NCBI GenBank assembly: GCA_035281845.1
Contig: DATEVL010000022.1
Span: forward strand, 1-15,823
Direction of reading: 5' to 3'
Length of the DNA: 15,823 nucleotides
Origin: DATEVL01 sp035281845
GTDB lineage: Bacteria > Chloroflexota > Anaerolineae > Anaerolineales > E44-bin32
The notes under the pieces were generated by a model that was not told the origin of the DNA, ran no database searches, and saw only the letters and a program-made list of their open reading frames with translations. Positions within the stretch are counted from its first letter, which is position 1, and each line of letters begins with the position of its first letter. The translations under genes were made by a program, and so were the position numbers. Shown here piece after piece: positions 6,961 through 13,536 of this stretch.

Positions 6961-8001
6961 ATGACCGAGGTCGAGCCGCGCGTCGTCTCGCCGGAACGTC
7001 GTCCGGACGATTGGACCGACACTCGCCTGCGCCCCCGCCGCCTCGACGAGGTCATCGGCCAGGAGCGGGTCCGCGAGAACCTGGCGATCCTGGTGGCGGC
7101 GGCGCAAAGCCGCGGCGAACCACTCGATCACGTCCTCTTCTACGGCCCTCCTGGATTGGGCAAGACAACCCTGGCGCACGTGTTGGCGAACGAGATGGGC
7201 GCCAAAATGCGCATCACCTCCGGGCCGGCGATCGAACGCGCCGGCGACTTGGCGGCGATCCTGACCAATCTCGAAGCCGGCGATGTCTTGTTCATCGACG
7301 AGGTTCATCGGCTAGGCCGAGCGGTGGAGGAGATCCTTTATCCGGCCATGGAGGACTTCGCCCTCGACATTGTGATCGGCAAAGGTCCCGCGGCGCGCTC
7401 GCTGCGGCTGCCGCTGCCGCGCTTCACCATCATCGGCGCCACGACCCGGCTGGCGCTGTTGACGGCGCCGCTGCGCGCCCGTTTCGGCGCCGTCCACCGC
7501 CTCGACTTCTACGACCTGGCCTCCATGGAAGCCATCGTCCGGCGCGGGTCCAATCTGCTGGACGTCGAAACGGAACCGGGAGGGATTCACGAGATCGCCC
7601 TGCGCGCTCGCGGCACGCCGCGCGTAGCGCTGCGCCTGCTGCGCCGGGTGCGCGATTTCGCCCAGGTGCGCGCCGAAGGCCGCATCACCAAGCCGGTCGC
7701 CAACGAGGCGCTGGCGCTGCTCGAGATCGACGAGCTCGGCCTGGATGAAGCCGACCGACGCGTGCTGCACACCATCATCGACAAATACGGCGGCGGGCCG
7801 GTCGGCTTGCAGACGATCGCCGCCTCCGTCAGCGAGGAGCCCGACACGATCATGGACGTGGTCGAGCCCTACCTGCTCCAGCTCGGTTTCATCGAACGCT
7901 CGAGTCAGGGCCGCATGGCCACTCCCAGCGCCTATGCGCACCTCGGATTGGCGCCACCCGAACCGCCCGTGTCGCCGCAGGCGCGGCTGCCAGAGATCTA
8001 G
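6961..8001 (+). CDS. ruvB: Holliday junction branch migration ATPase RuvB
   Basis: RuvB is the hexameric AAA+ motor that, with RuvA, drives branch migration of Holliday junctions before RuvC cleavage. The 346-residue length is typical. Visible: N-terminal LRPRRLDEVIGQ, Walker A GPPGLGKT (62-69), Walker B FIDEVHRL (111-118), sensor 1 GATTR (159-163), the arginine-finger region PLRARFG (Arg174), the sensor 2 stretch RGTPRVALRLLRRVRD, and the winged-helix C-terminus with KYGGGPVGLQTIAAS. All expected residues are present. The gene may be transcribed from its own promoter as a leaderless message. ruvA and ruvC are not in the window. Downstream come DUF2905 and queA, an order seen in several bacterial lineages. 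Confidence 0.97.
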   Translation: MTEVEPRVVSPERRPDDWTDTRLRPRRLDEVIGQERVRENLAILVAAAQSRGEPLDHVLFYGPPGLGKTTLAHVLANEMGAKMRITSGPAIERAGDLAAILTNLEAGDVLFIDEVHRLGRAVEEILYPAMEDFALDIVIGKGPAARSLRLPLPRFTIIGATTRLALLTAPLRARFGAVHRLDFYDLASMEAIVRRGSNLLDVETEPGGIHEIALRARGTPRVALRLLRRVRDFAQVRAEGRITKPVANEALALLEIDELGLDEADRRVLHTIIDKYGGGPVGLQTIAASVSEEPDTIMDVVEPYLLQLGFIERSSQGRMATPSAYAHLGLAPPEPPVSPQARLPEI

Positions 8002-8067
8002 GCTGTGAAGAACAACGAGCTTCGGCCAATCGGGTACCCATTTCGGTGCGCCCCCACGATGGGGGGT

Positions 8068-8095
8068 GTAGGGGCACGGCGTGCCGTGCCCCTAC
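8068..8095. repeat. Perfect palindrome between ruvB and the DUF2905 gene
   Basis: GTAGGGGCACGG and CCGTGCCCCTAC form a 12-pair stem around CGTG. A small C5/G5 hairpin precedes it (8051-8066). Near-identical palindromes are common intergenic repeats in draft genomes. It has no T-tail, so it is not an obvious terminator. Confidence 0.65.
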
Positions 8096-8120
8096 GACGC
8101 CTCGGGTAGGTTTGACGCCG

Positions 8121-8357
8121 ATGAGCGATCCGGCGAACATCGGACGCATCCTGATCTTCTGCGGGCTGGGGGTGGCGGGGCTCGGTGTGCTGGTTGTCCT
8201 GCTGGGCCGGGTCGGCATTCCGCTGTTCCAGCTCCCCGGCGACATCAAGATCCAGGGTCAGGCCATCACCTGCTTCATCCCGCTGGCGACGATGCTCCTC
8301 CTCAGCCTGATCCTGACCCTGGTCGTTAACCTCGTCCTGCGCAGTATGTACAAGTAG
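8121..8357 (+). CDS. DUF2905 family small membrane protein
   Basis: ATG 8121 gives a 78-residue protein starting MSDPANIGRILIFCGLGVAG; the longer frame to 8046 would translate the palindrome and is rejected. Two hydrophobic segments (about 8-29 and 50-72) flank the conserved LFQLPGDIKIQGQ loop, the hallmark of DUF2905. Biochemical function is unknown. It sits 119 bp after ruvB and 3 bp before queA, so it is probably translated together with queA; this neighbourhood is recurrent for the family. The Shine-Dalgarno is weak. Confidence 0.85.
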   Translation: MSDPANIGRILIFCGLGVAGLGVLVVLLGRVGIPLFQLPGDIKIQGQAITCFIPLATMLLLSLILTLVVNLVLRSMYK

Positions 8358-8360
8358 CGC

Positions 8361-9383
8361 GTGCGCACGGACGATTTCGATTACGACCTTCCCCAACGCT
8401 TCATCGCCCAACGGCCGGCCGAACCTCGCGACGCTTCCCGATTGCTGGTGCTGGACCGCAGCCGCGATCAGATCACGCACGCGCTCTTCCGCGACCTCCC
8501 CTCCTATCTGAATCCAGGCGATGTGCTCGTCCTGAACGAGACGCGGGTCATCCCCGCCCGGCTGCACGCCCGCAAGCGGCCGGGCGGCGGGGTGGTGGAG
8601 CTTCTCCTGCTGCGCCGCATCGAGCCTCGACTCTGGGAGGTGATGGTGGGAGGGCGCGGCCTTACGGTGGGGACGGTCGTCGATGTGGAAGGCGGCCCCG
8701 AGGGGACCATTGAGGCAGCCGGCCACGCCGCCTTGCGGGTGATCCGATTCTCCGAGCCGATCGCCCCCCTGCTCGACTCGATCGGTTCGATGCCGCTTCC
8801 CCCTTACATTCGAGAGCCGCTGCGGTCCCCCGACGAGTATCAGACCGTGTACGCCAGGACTCCTGGTTCGGCGGCCGCGCCAACGGCCGGCCTGCACTTC
8901 ACACCAGCGCTGCTCCAGGCGATCGCCGACCGCGGAGTGGTTACGGCGCGTATCGTCCTTCATGTCGGTCTCGACACCTTCGCCCCGGTGACGGTCGAAG
9001 ATCCGACATTCCATCCAATCCACCGCGAACTCTGCCGGCTCGACCCACCGACGGCGCAAGTGATCAACCAGGCGCGGCCTTCCGGAGGGCGTGTGATCGC
9101 GGTCGGGACGACAACGGTACGAACCCTCGAGACCGCCGCGCGCCATGCCCTGCCCGGCGAAACGGTCGGCGTCTTCGAAGGCGAAACGGATCTGCTGATC
9201 CTGCCTGGGAACCGCTTCCAGGCGGTCGATACAATGATCACTAACTTCCATCTTCCTCGCAGCACCTTGCTCATGCTCGTCGCGGCGTTCGCCGGTCGAG
9301 AGCGAATCCTGGCCGCCTATGAGACGGCCAAGGCCGAGGGCTACCGCTTCTACTCCTTCGGCGATGCGATGCTGATCGTGTAA
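8361..9383 (+). CDS. queA: S-adenosylmethionine:tRNA ribosyltransferase-isomerase QueA
   Basis: QueA transfers and isomerises the ribosyl group of SAM onto 7-aminomethyl-7-deazaguanine in tRNA, giving epoxyqueuosine at the wobble position of GUN anticodons. The 340-residue protein starts with GTG 8361 (RTDDFDYDLPQRFIAQRP), the usual N-terminus, only 3 bp after the preceding stop, and lacks its own Shine-Dalgarno, so translational coupling is likely. Family stretches seen: LNETRVIPARLHARK, PPYIREPLRSPDEYQTVYA, GSAAAPTAGLHFT, ITNFHLPRSTLLMLVAAFAG and the C-terminal YRFYSFGDAMLI. It appears intact. Other queuosine genes (tgt, queG/queH) are not in view. Confidence 0.96.
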   Translation: MRTDDFDYDLPQRFIAQRPAEPRDASRLLVLDRSRDQITHALFRDLPSYLNPGDVLVLNETRVIPARLHARKRPGGGVVELLLLRRIEPRLWEVMVGGRGLTVGTVVDVEGGPEGTIEAAGHAALRVIRFSEPIAPLLDSIGSMPLPPYIREPLRSPDEYQTVYARTPGSAAAPTAGLHFTPALLQAIADRGVVTARIVLHVGLDTFAPVTVEDPTFHPIHRELCRLDPPTAQVINQARPSGGRVIAVGTTTVRTLETAARHALPGETVGVFEGETDLLILPGNRFQAVDTMITNFHLPRSTLLMLVAAFAGRERILAAYETAKAEGYRFYSFGDAMLIV

Positions 9384-9545
9384 GCCGTCAGCCATCAGCT
9401 ATCAGCTTTCAGCCAATGGCCCCGATCCTTTCCTCAGATAGTCCATTTCTCTGCCAGACAAGGCCGATGGAAGTGCCGCCTGGGGGCTAGACGCCGACCG
9501 TTGGACGTTGACCGCTGAAGGCTGACCGCTGACGGCTGAAAGCTG
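9384..9545. repeat. Inverted clusters of TCAGC / GCTGA words after queA
   Basis: Right after the queA stop a run of CAGCT/TCAGC words (9385-9414) is answered in inverted orientation by GCTGA/GGCTGA words (9505-9545). CAGCTTTCAGCC (9403-9414) and GGCTGAAAGCTG (9534-9545) are exact complements. The 120 bp between them hold no gene. The pair can fold as a large stem-loop. Confidence 0.6.
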
Positions 9546-9557
9546 TCTATTCCCTGA

Positions 9558-9586
9558 TTGACACGGCCGGGCGGATGTGCCATACT
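9558..9586 (+). promoter_or_regulatory. Strong sigma70-type promoter with extended -10
   Basis: TTGACA (9558-9563) is a perfect -35 and CATACT (9581-9586) the -10, 17 bases apart, with TGC directly before the -10 as an extended -10 element. Transcription should start near 9593, just at a small CGCTCG-AAA-CGAGCG hairpin (9594-9608). Confidence 0.65.
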
Positions 9587-9649
9587 CCGGCCGCGCTCGA
9601 AACGAGCGACCCCCTCTCCGCCATCCCATACGAAGAGGAGGTGATGCCG

Positions 9650-9706
9650 ATGTGTAGTTGCTTAGACTGTTCGTGCGCCGCGGCATCCCTCCTCACTCTC
9701 GGGTGA
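9650..9706 (+). CDS. Very small Cys-rich ORF (18 residues, CSCLDCSC)
   Basis: ATG 9650 encodes MCSCLDCSCAAASLLTLG and stops at 9704-9706. AGAGGAGG (9634-9641) is a near-perfect Shine-Dalgarno eight bases upstream; an in-frame ATG at 9644 would add Met-Pro but sits too close to it. Four Cys in a C-x-C-x2-C-x-C spacing could bind metal or be modified, but no family is recognised. The ORF has its own promoter (9558-9586), 5' hairpin, a perfect 14-bp hairpin overlapping its 3' end and a terminator. No gene follows on this strand for 760 bp, so it does not look like a leader peptide of a downstream gene. It may be a real micropeptide, or the RNA may be the product. Confidence 0.45.
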   Translation: MCSCLDCSCAAASLLTLG

Positions 9707-9725
9707 AGATGCCGCGGCGCAGCAG

Positions 9726-9764
9726 AGAGCCGTCCTGAGCTTGTCGAAGGACGGCTCTTTGTTT
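9726..9764 (+). terminator. Rho-independent terminator of the small Cys-rich unit
   Basis: AGAGCCGTCCT (9726-9736) pairs with AGGACGGCTCT (9748-9758) around GAGCTTGTCGA, followed by TTGTTT. The loop includes the widely seen CCTGAGCTTGTCGAAGG intergenic repeat word. Confidence 0.7.
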
Positions 9765-9777
9765 CCAGGATCGGGAG

Positions 9778-10245
9778 CTAGATCAGGAAGAAGAGGATGT
9801 ATCCGAGGACGGCGAAGATCGTCGCCGCCACCAGTTGCAGGACGAAGAAAGAGGGGATCGCCCGCCGTGCCGGGAGCGCGCTCAGCAAAGCCGCCAGCAG
9901 GCCCATGGCCACGGCCATGCTGGCCACGCCCAACAGCGGCGTGAGCTCCGGACGCAGCGCCCCAACTACACCCCGCGATAGGCCGCGCAGAAACCAGGCC
10001 ACCGATTCGGGTTGGCAGCCGCGCGGATTGAATGCCCAGTTGGTCAATCGGATTCCCTGGCACAGCCGATCGGCCCGCAGAACCAACTCGCTGGCGCCCG
10101 CTTCGACGAGGAAGACCGCCGTCCCCAACATCGCGGCGAAGATCATGCCGCGAAGCTCGGCGCCGGTGCGGCGGCTTACGATTTCCTTTCGGTAGGACAA
10201 GGACTCAACCTTTTCCACGGCCTTCCCCGGGAGCGCATCTTTCAC
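9778..10245 (-). CDS. Small integral membrane protein, unknown function
   Basis: The 155-residue product starts at ATG 10245 and has a basic cytoplasmic N-terminus (residues 1-32, including SYRKEIVSRRTGAELR). Three hydrophobic helices follow at about 32-51, 103-123 and 133-154. Between the first two lies a roughly 50-residue hydrophilic loop with two Cys (61 and 77). The protein ends within the last helix (FAVLGYILFFLI). No catalytic or transport motif is seen and no family is recognised. It is convergent with the small Cys-rich unit (14 bp from its terminator) and divergent from the HTH gene. Confidence 0.6.
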   Translation of the reverse strand: MKDALPGKAVEKVESLSYRKEIVSRRTGAELRGMIFAAMLGTAVFLVEAGASELVLRADRLCQGIRLTNWAFNPRGCQPESVAWFLRGLSRGVVGALRPELTPLLGVASMAVAMGLLAALLSALPARRAIPSFFVLQLVAATIFAVLGYILFFLI

Positions 10246-10372
10246 TCGGACGCCAAGTCTAAGCGCGATTGAAGATGCGTGATACAGGACCTGGGGCGGC
10301 CTTCGGCTTACACCTTCCTATCGGGACCTTTTTCCCCGGACAGCGACTCCCATCGAGGCCCTATATTCAAGT

Positions 10373-10407
10373 CGAACCGTACCAAGCCGAGCCGAACCAT
10401 GGCAAGC
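10373..10407. repeat. Two 15-bp direct repeats with 20-bp period upstream of the HTH gene
   Basis: CGAACCGTACCAAGC (10373-10387) and CGAACCATGGCAAGC (10393-10407) share CGAACC-4-CAAGC. The spacing equals about two helical turns and lies 64-98 bp before the HTH start, as an operator might. Could equally be chance. Confidence 0.3.
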
Positions 10408-10470
10408 GGCCGCGGACAAGAATAGCATCAAGCCGGTGAACCGTTGGACGGGGCGAAAGGGAGAACGTAG

Positions 10471-10674
10471 ATGATGTTGTCGAACGCACGATTGCTGACT
10501 GCCCGAGAGGCCGCATCGTATCTCGGAATCAGCCTCAACACGCTCAGCCGCGTCGAGAAACGCGGCCTCATCCGGCCGTTCCGGACTCCTGGCGGCCATC
10601 GTCGCTACGACGCACGGATGCTGGATGAATACCTGGAGGCCTCGCGCATGCCGGCTCAGAGGGTCGCGGCGTAA
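10471..10674 (+). CDS. Excisionase/BldC-like helix-turn-helix DNA-binding protein
   Basis: The 67-residue protein is essentially one MerR-type winged HTH domain. LTAREAASYLGISLNTLSRV (9-28) is the helix-turn-helix, and RTPGGHRRYD (38-47) is the wing with the GGHRRY motif shared by MerR, excisionase and BldC-type proteins. The short acidic tail has no effector domain. AAAGGGAG lies seven bases before ATG 10471; a second ATG follows directly. There is no integrase nearby, so a transcriptional or architectural role is likelier than excision. The gene lies 47 bp before a receiver-domain protein on the same strand, suggesting a two-gene regulatory operon. Confidence 0.8.
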   Translation: MMLSNARLLTAREAASYLGISLNTLSRVEKRGLIRPFRTPGGHRRYDARMLDEYLEASRMPAQRVAA

Positions 10675-10721
10675 GGTACGCAAGGTAGGACGATCGATGA
10701 AGCGATTCGGCGGAGAACGAC

Positions 10722-11180
10722 GTGGGTAAAGAGATCCGCCCGGCCGGCAGGCCGCCCGCCCGGCGCGCTCGCGCGATCCTGCTCGTCGAAGACGAGCCGG
10801 ATAGCGCCGAATTGATGGGTCACATCCTCGAACTCGAAGGCTTCCACGTCGTGGAGGCGCACAACGGGGAAGACGCCTTGCATCGAGCGTTCGAAGCCGA
10901 CATCGGCCTGGCGCTGCTGGATGTAATGCTTCCAGGGATGGACGGCTTCGAGATTTGCCGCCGTCTCCGCGCAGATGCACGCACCGCCCGAATGCCAATC
11001 GCTTTTATCTCGGCCAAGACCCGGGCCGAGGATCGTCATGCCGGCCTGGCCGCCGGCGCCGACGTGTACCTCGCCAAGCCCATCTCGCGTGCCGCCCTGG
11101 TATCTGCCGTCAAGTGGCTTCTCGACCCGACGCGCCAGACGGCGGTCGCTGCGGCCTCCAGCTCACCAGCCAGAGGTTGA
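10722..11180 (+). CDS. Single-domain response regulator (CheY-like receiver)
   Basis: Translation from GTG 10722 (GGCGGAG upstream) gives 152 residues. After a basic 17-residue lead-in, a full receiver domain runs from about 18 to 135: acidic pocket E23-D24-E25 (LLVEDEPDSAEL), phospho-acceptor Asp67 in ALLDVMLPGMDG, the switch Ser97 (FISAK) and Lys119 (LAKP). It should be phosphorylated by a histidine kinase. No output domain follows, only an Ala/Ser-rich tail, so it acts through protein contacts. No kinase gene is in the window. The close upstream HTH gene could supply a DNA-binding partner; this is inference. Confidence 0.88.
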   Translation: MGKEIRPAGRPPARRARAILLVEDEPDSAELMGHILELEGFHVVEAHNGEDALHRAFEADIGLALLDVMLPGMDGFEICRRLRADARTARMPIAFISAKTRAEDRHAGLAAGADVYLAKPISRAALVSAVKWLLDPTRQTAVAAASSSPARG

Positions 11181-11203
11181 TCCTAGCTCGACTCATTAGC
11201 AAA

Positions 11204-11227
11204 CGGACCTCCGACATCGGAGGGCCG
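11204..11227. terminator. Hairpin between the receiver gene and tRNA-Glu
   Basis: CCTCCGA and TCGGAGG (11208-11223) form a seven-pair stem with CGG/CCG outside, between convergent transcription units. No T-run, so only a tentative terminator. Confidence 0.3.
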
Positions 11228-11234
11228 TGGATCG

Positions 11235-11310
11235 TGGTGCCCCCAGGGGGTTTCGAACCCCCGTTTTGGCCTTGAGAGGGCCACGTCCTAGGCCACTAGA
11301 CGATGGGGGC
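11235..11310 (-). tRNA. tRNA-Glu, anticodon CUC
   Basis: On the minus strand the cloverleaf is complete. Acceptor GCCCCCA (from 11310) pairs with TGGGGGC, followed by discriminator A and an encoded CCA at 11237-11235. The anticodon stem TGGCC/GGCCA carries loop CTCTCAA with anticodon CTC, reading GAG. The T-arm is GGGGG-TTCGAAA-CCCCC. No intron. 76 nt with CCA. Confidence 0.95.
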
Positions 11311-11465
11311 ATTGACCGGGTCATCCTACCACAGCCGTATCGCCCAGCCCTGTGAAGGATCACAAGTCCTTTGGCCCTGCCGGGGACTTCAGAGCAGGCC
11401 CTGCAAGAGAGTCAGGCCATTGGGCGCCAGGTCATCAAAAGGCCACCTCGCCTACTCATTCAGTC

Positions 11466-11562
11466 GCGCCCCTCTCCCGCTCCGCGGGAGCCCCTCGCTT
11501 CGCTCGCTCTCTACAGAGCGCCAAGGGCGGGGTGCTCCCCGAAGGGGCGAGGGGTGAGGGCC
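11466..11562. repeat. Repeat-like palindromic spacer upstream of the radical SAM gene
   Basis: CTCCCGC-TCC-GCGGGAG (11474-11490) and CTCCCC-GAA-GGGGCG hairpins stand between flanking CCCCTCTCCC and GGGGTGAGGG words. This resembles common intergenic repeats. The frame of the radical SAM gene is open across it, but it is judged non-coding. Confidence 0.45.
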
Positions 11563-11601
11563 TCCCGTGATAACATAGATGCGATCGGAGAAATCCAACC
11601 C

Positions 11602-13533
11602 ATGCCTCGCGCGATGGAGCCCGCCGAAATCGAGCGCGCCTTGGCGCCTGTCCTGCCCAAGGTCGAGAAACCGGGGCGCTACACCGGCGGCGAACTCAAC
11701 CAGCTCGTCAAGGACTGGGACGTCGTCCCCACCCGAGTGGCGCTCGTCTTCCCCGACGTGTACGACCTGGGGATGTCGAATCTCGGTTTGGCCGTCCTGT
11801 ACGACATCCTCAACCGGCAGCCCGGCGTCCTGGCCGAGCGAGTCTTCGCTCCCTGGCCGGACATGGAAGCGGCTCTACGCCGCGACGGGATACCGCTGTT
11901 CTCGCTGGAGACGAAGCACGCCCTGCGCGATTTCGACCTGATCGGCGTTTCGCTGCCCTACGAGACTCTGTACACCAACACCTTGAACCTGCTGGACCTC
12001 GGAGGAGTGCCCCTGCGCACGGCCGACCGCCGCCGGGACGATCCGGTTGTGATCGCCGGCGGCCACGCCACCTACAACCCGGAACCGATGGCCGAATTCT
12101 TGGACGCCTTCGCCATCGGCGAGGGGGAAGACCTGATCCTCGAGGTCGTGGCGGCGGTGCGGGCTTGGCGAGAGTCGGGTCAGGAGCGGGCCGCGCTGCA
12201 TCATTCGCTGGCACGGATTTGGGGCGTCTATGTCCCGTCCCTTTACTGCGCCCACTACGCGGAAGATGGCAGCCTGGAACGCACTACACCCCTGGAGCCA
12301 AGCGTCCCTGCGCGGGTGATCAAGCGCATCGTCCCGCAGCTGCCGCCGCCGATGACGCGGTTTATCGTTCCCTACATCGATGTCACTCACAACCGGGTGG
12401 CCGTCGAGATCATGCGCGGCTGCACCCGCGGCTGTCGTTTCTGCCAGGCCGGGATGATCACCCGTCCGGTCCGCGAGCGCAGCGTCGACGAGATCGTCGA
12501 TGCCATCGACGAAGCGCTGAGGCAGACGGGGTACGAGGAAGTGGCGCTGCTCTCGCTCTCGTCCTCGGACTTCGACGAGGTGCTGCCGCTGGTGCGGGCC
12601 GTCCGCCAGCGCTTCGCCGGGCGCCACCTGAACCTCTCGCTGCCTTCCCTGCGGATCGAGTCGTTCTCGGTGGAGCTGATGGATCTGCTCCAGGGCGAAG
12701 CCCACCGCAGCGGATTCACCCTGGCGCCCGAGGCCGCCACTGAGCGAATGCGCCAGATCATCAACAAGCCGGTGTCGACGGCGCAGGTGCTCGACACGGC
12801 TCGTGAGATCTATCGCCATGGCTGGCACACCATCAAGCTCTACTTCATGATCGGGCATCCGCAGGAGACGCTGGAAGACGTCCAGGCCATTGCCGACTTG
12901 TGCAAGCAGGTCCTCGCCGTCGGGAGGGAAATCGTCGGCGGGCGGGCGCACGTCACGGCCGGCGTCAGCACTTTCGTCCCGAAACCGCACACCCCCTTCC
13001 AATGGGTGCCGTGCGACACCGTCGAGCAGATTCGGGCCAAGCAAGCGTTGTTGAAACGATCGCTGCGCGGCCCCGGCCTGAAGCTCAACTGGAATCACCC
13101 CGAGGAGACGATGCTCGAGGCCTGGCTATCACGCGGCGACCGGAGGATGGGCCAGATCATCGAGCAGGCGTGGCGGCGCGGCGCCCGCTTCGACGCCTGG
13201 CAGGACCACCTGCGTATGGACGCGTGGCTGGCGGCGTTCGAAGCGACGGGCCTCGATCCGGCGTTCTACACGCACCGCGAGCGGCCGATCGATGAGACCC
13301 TGCCTTGGGATCACATCGACGCCGGCGTGCGCAAAGCGTTCCTGACCGAAGACTACCTGTGGAGCCTGCGGGGCCGGACTCGCGTCGACTGCCGAGAGCG
13401 CTGTTTCGCCTGCGGGATCCTGCCTCGCTTCGCCGACCTGAGGCGGTTGAATCCGGGGGACGTCTGGGAATGCCCCGAGGTCCGCTCTCCGGTGCGCGTG
13501 CCGGCCGAGATCCTCGCCCTCACGCCCGCCTGA
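11602..13533 (+). CDS. B12-binding-type radical SAM protein (TIGR03960-like)
   Basis: ATG 11602 is chosen (643 residues) since the family typically begins near PAEIERALAPVLPKVEKPGRY; ATG 11614 is possible, and the upstream extension runs through repeat DNA. Residues of about 45-180 resemble a cobalamin-binding Rossmann domain (VALVFPDVYDLGMSNLG; DLIGVSLPYETLYTNTLNLL; VVIAGGHATYNPEP). The radical SAM core follows with C274-x3-C278-x2-C281 (RGCTRGCRFCQAG) to ligate the 4Fe-4S cluster that cleaves SAM, then EAATERMRQIINKP and KLYFMIGHPQET. A second C597-x3-C601-x2-C604 near the C-terminus may hold another cluster. The reaction is unknown. The DUF2344 gene follows after 3 bp; in other genomes the two are fused or adjacent, which implies one function, probably on RNA or ribosomes (inference). 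Confidence 0.88.
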   Translation: MPRAMEPAEIERALAPVLPKVEKPGRYTGGELNQLVKDWDVVPTRVALVFPDVYDLGMSNLGLAVLYDILNRQPGVLAERVFAPWPDMEAALRRDGIPLFSLETKHALRDFDLIGVSLPYETLYTNTLNLLDLGGVPLRTADRRRDDPVVIAGGHATYNPEPMAEFLDAFAIGEGEDLILEVVAAVRAWRESGQERAALHHSLARIWGVYVPSLYCAHYAEDGSLERTTPLEPSVPARVIKRIVPQLPPPMTRFIVPYIDVTHNRVAVEIMRGCTRGCRFCQAGMITRPVRERSVDEIVDAIDEALRQTGYEEVALLSLSSSDFDEVLPLVRAVRQRFAGRHLNLSLPSLRIESFSVELMDLLQGEAHRSGFTLAPEAATERMRQIINKPVSTAQVLDTAREIYRHGWHTIKLYFMIGHPQETLEDVQAIADLCKQVLAVGREIVGGRAHVTAGVSTFVPKPHTPFQWVPCDTVEQIRAKQALLKRSLRGPGLKLNWNHPEETMLEAWLSRGDRRMGQIIEQAWRRGARFDAWQDHLRMDAWLAAFEATGLDPAFYTHRERPIDETLPWDHIDAGVRKAFLTEDYLWSLRGRTRVDCRERCFACGILPRFADLRRLNPGDVWECPEVRSPVRVPAEILALTPA

Positions 13534-13536
13534 CCG

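Larger units (their letters stand above)
9593..9764 (+). ncRNA. Compact structured transcript carrying the Cys-rich ORF
   Basis: Between the predicted start of transcription and the terminator the RNA would fold three hairpins. These are 9594-9608 (six pairs, AAA loop), 9674-9687 with 9708-9721 (14 perfect pairs, loop of 20 containing the ORF stop), and the terminator. About 170 nt in length. No known RNA family is recognised. Confidence 0.35.

Noticed and set aside
7998..9395. 465-codon minus-strand frame across queA and the DUF2905 gene
   Set aside because: Low-complexity Arg/Gly/His-rich reading opposite two genes with clear family motifs.
10471..10674. Phage excisionase marking an integrated element
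   Set aside because: No integrase, attachment repeats at the nearby tRNA-Glu, or phage genes are visible. The HTH type is shared with chromosomal BldC/MerR-like regulators.
11235..11310. tRNA-Glu as an integration site
   Set aside because: No second copy of the tRNA 3' end was noticed in the window and the flanking genes are not mobile-element genes.
11371..11601. 77-residue N-terminal extension of the radical SAM protein
   Set aside because: Runs through palindromic repeat DNA; the family sequence begins near ATG 11602.
11875..13098. 407-codon minus-strand frame inside the radical SAM gene
   Set aside because: Antisense shadow; no motif, while the plus strand carries the radical SAM Cys motif.
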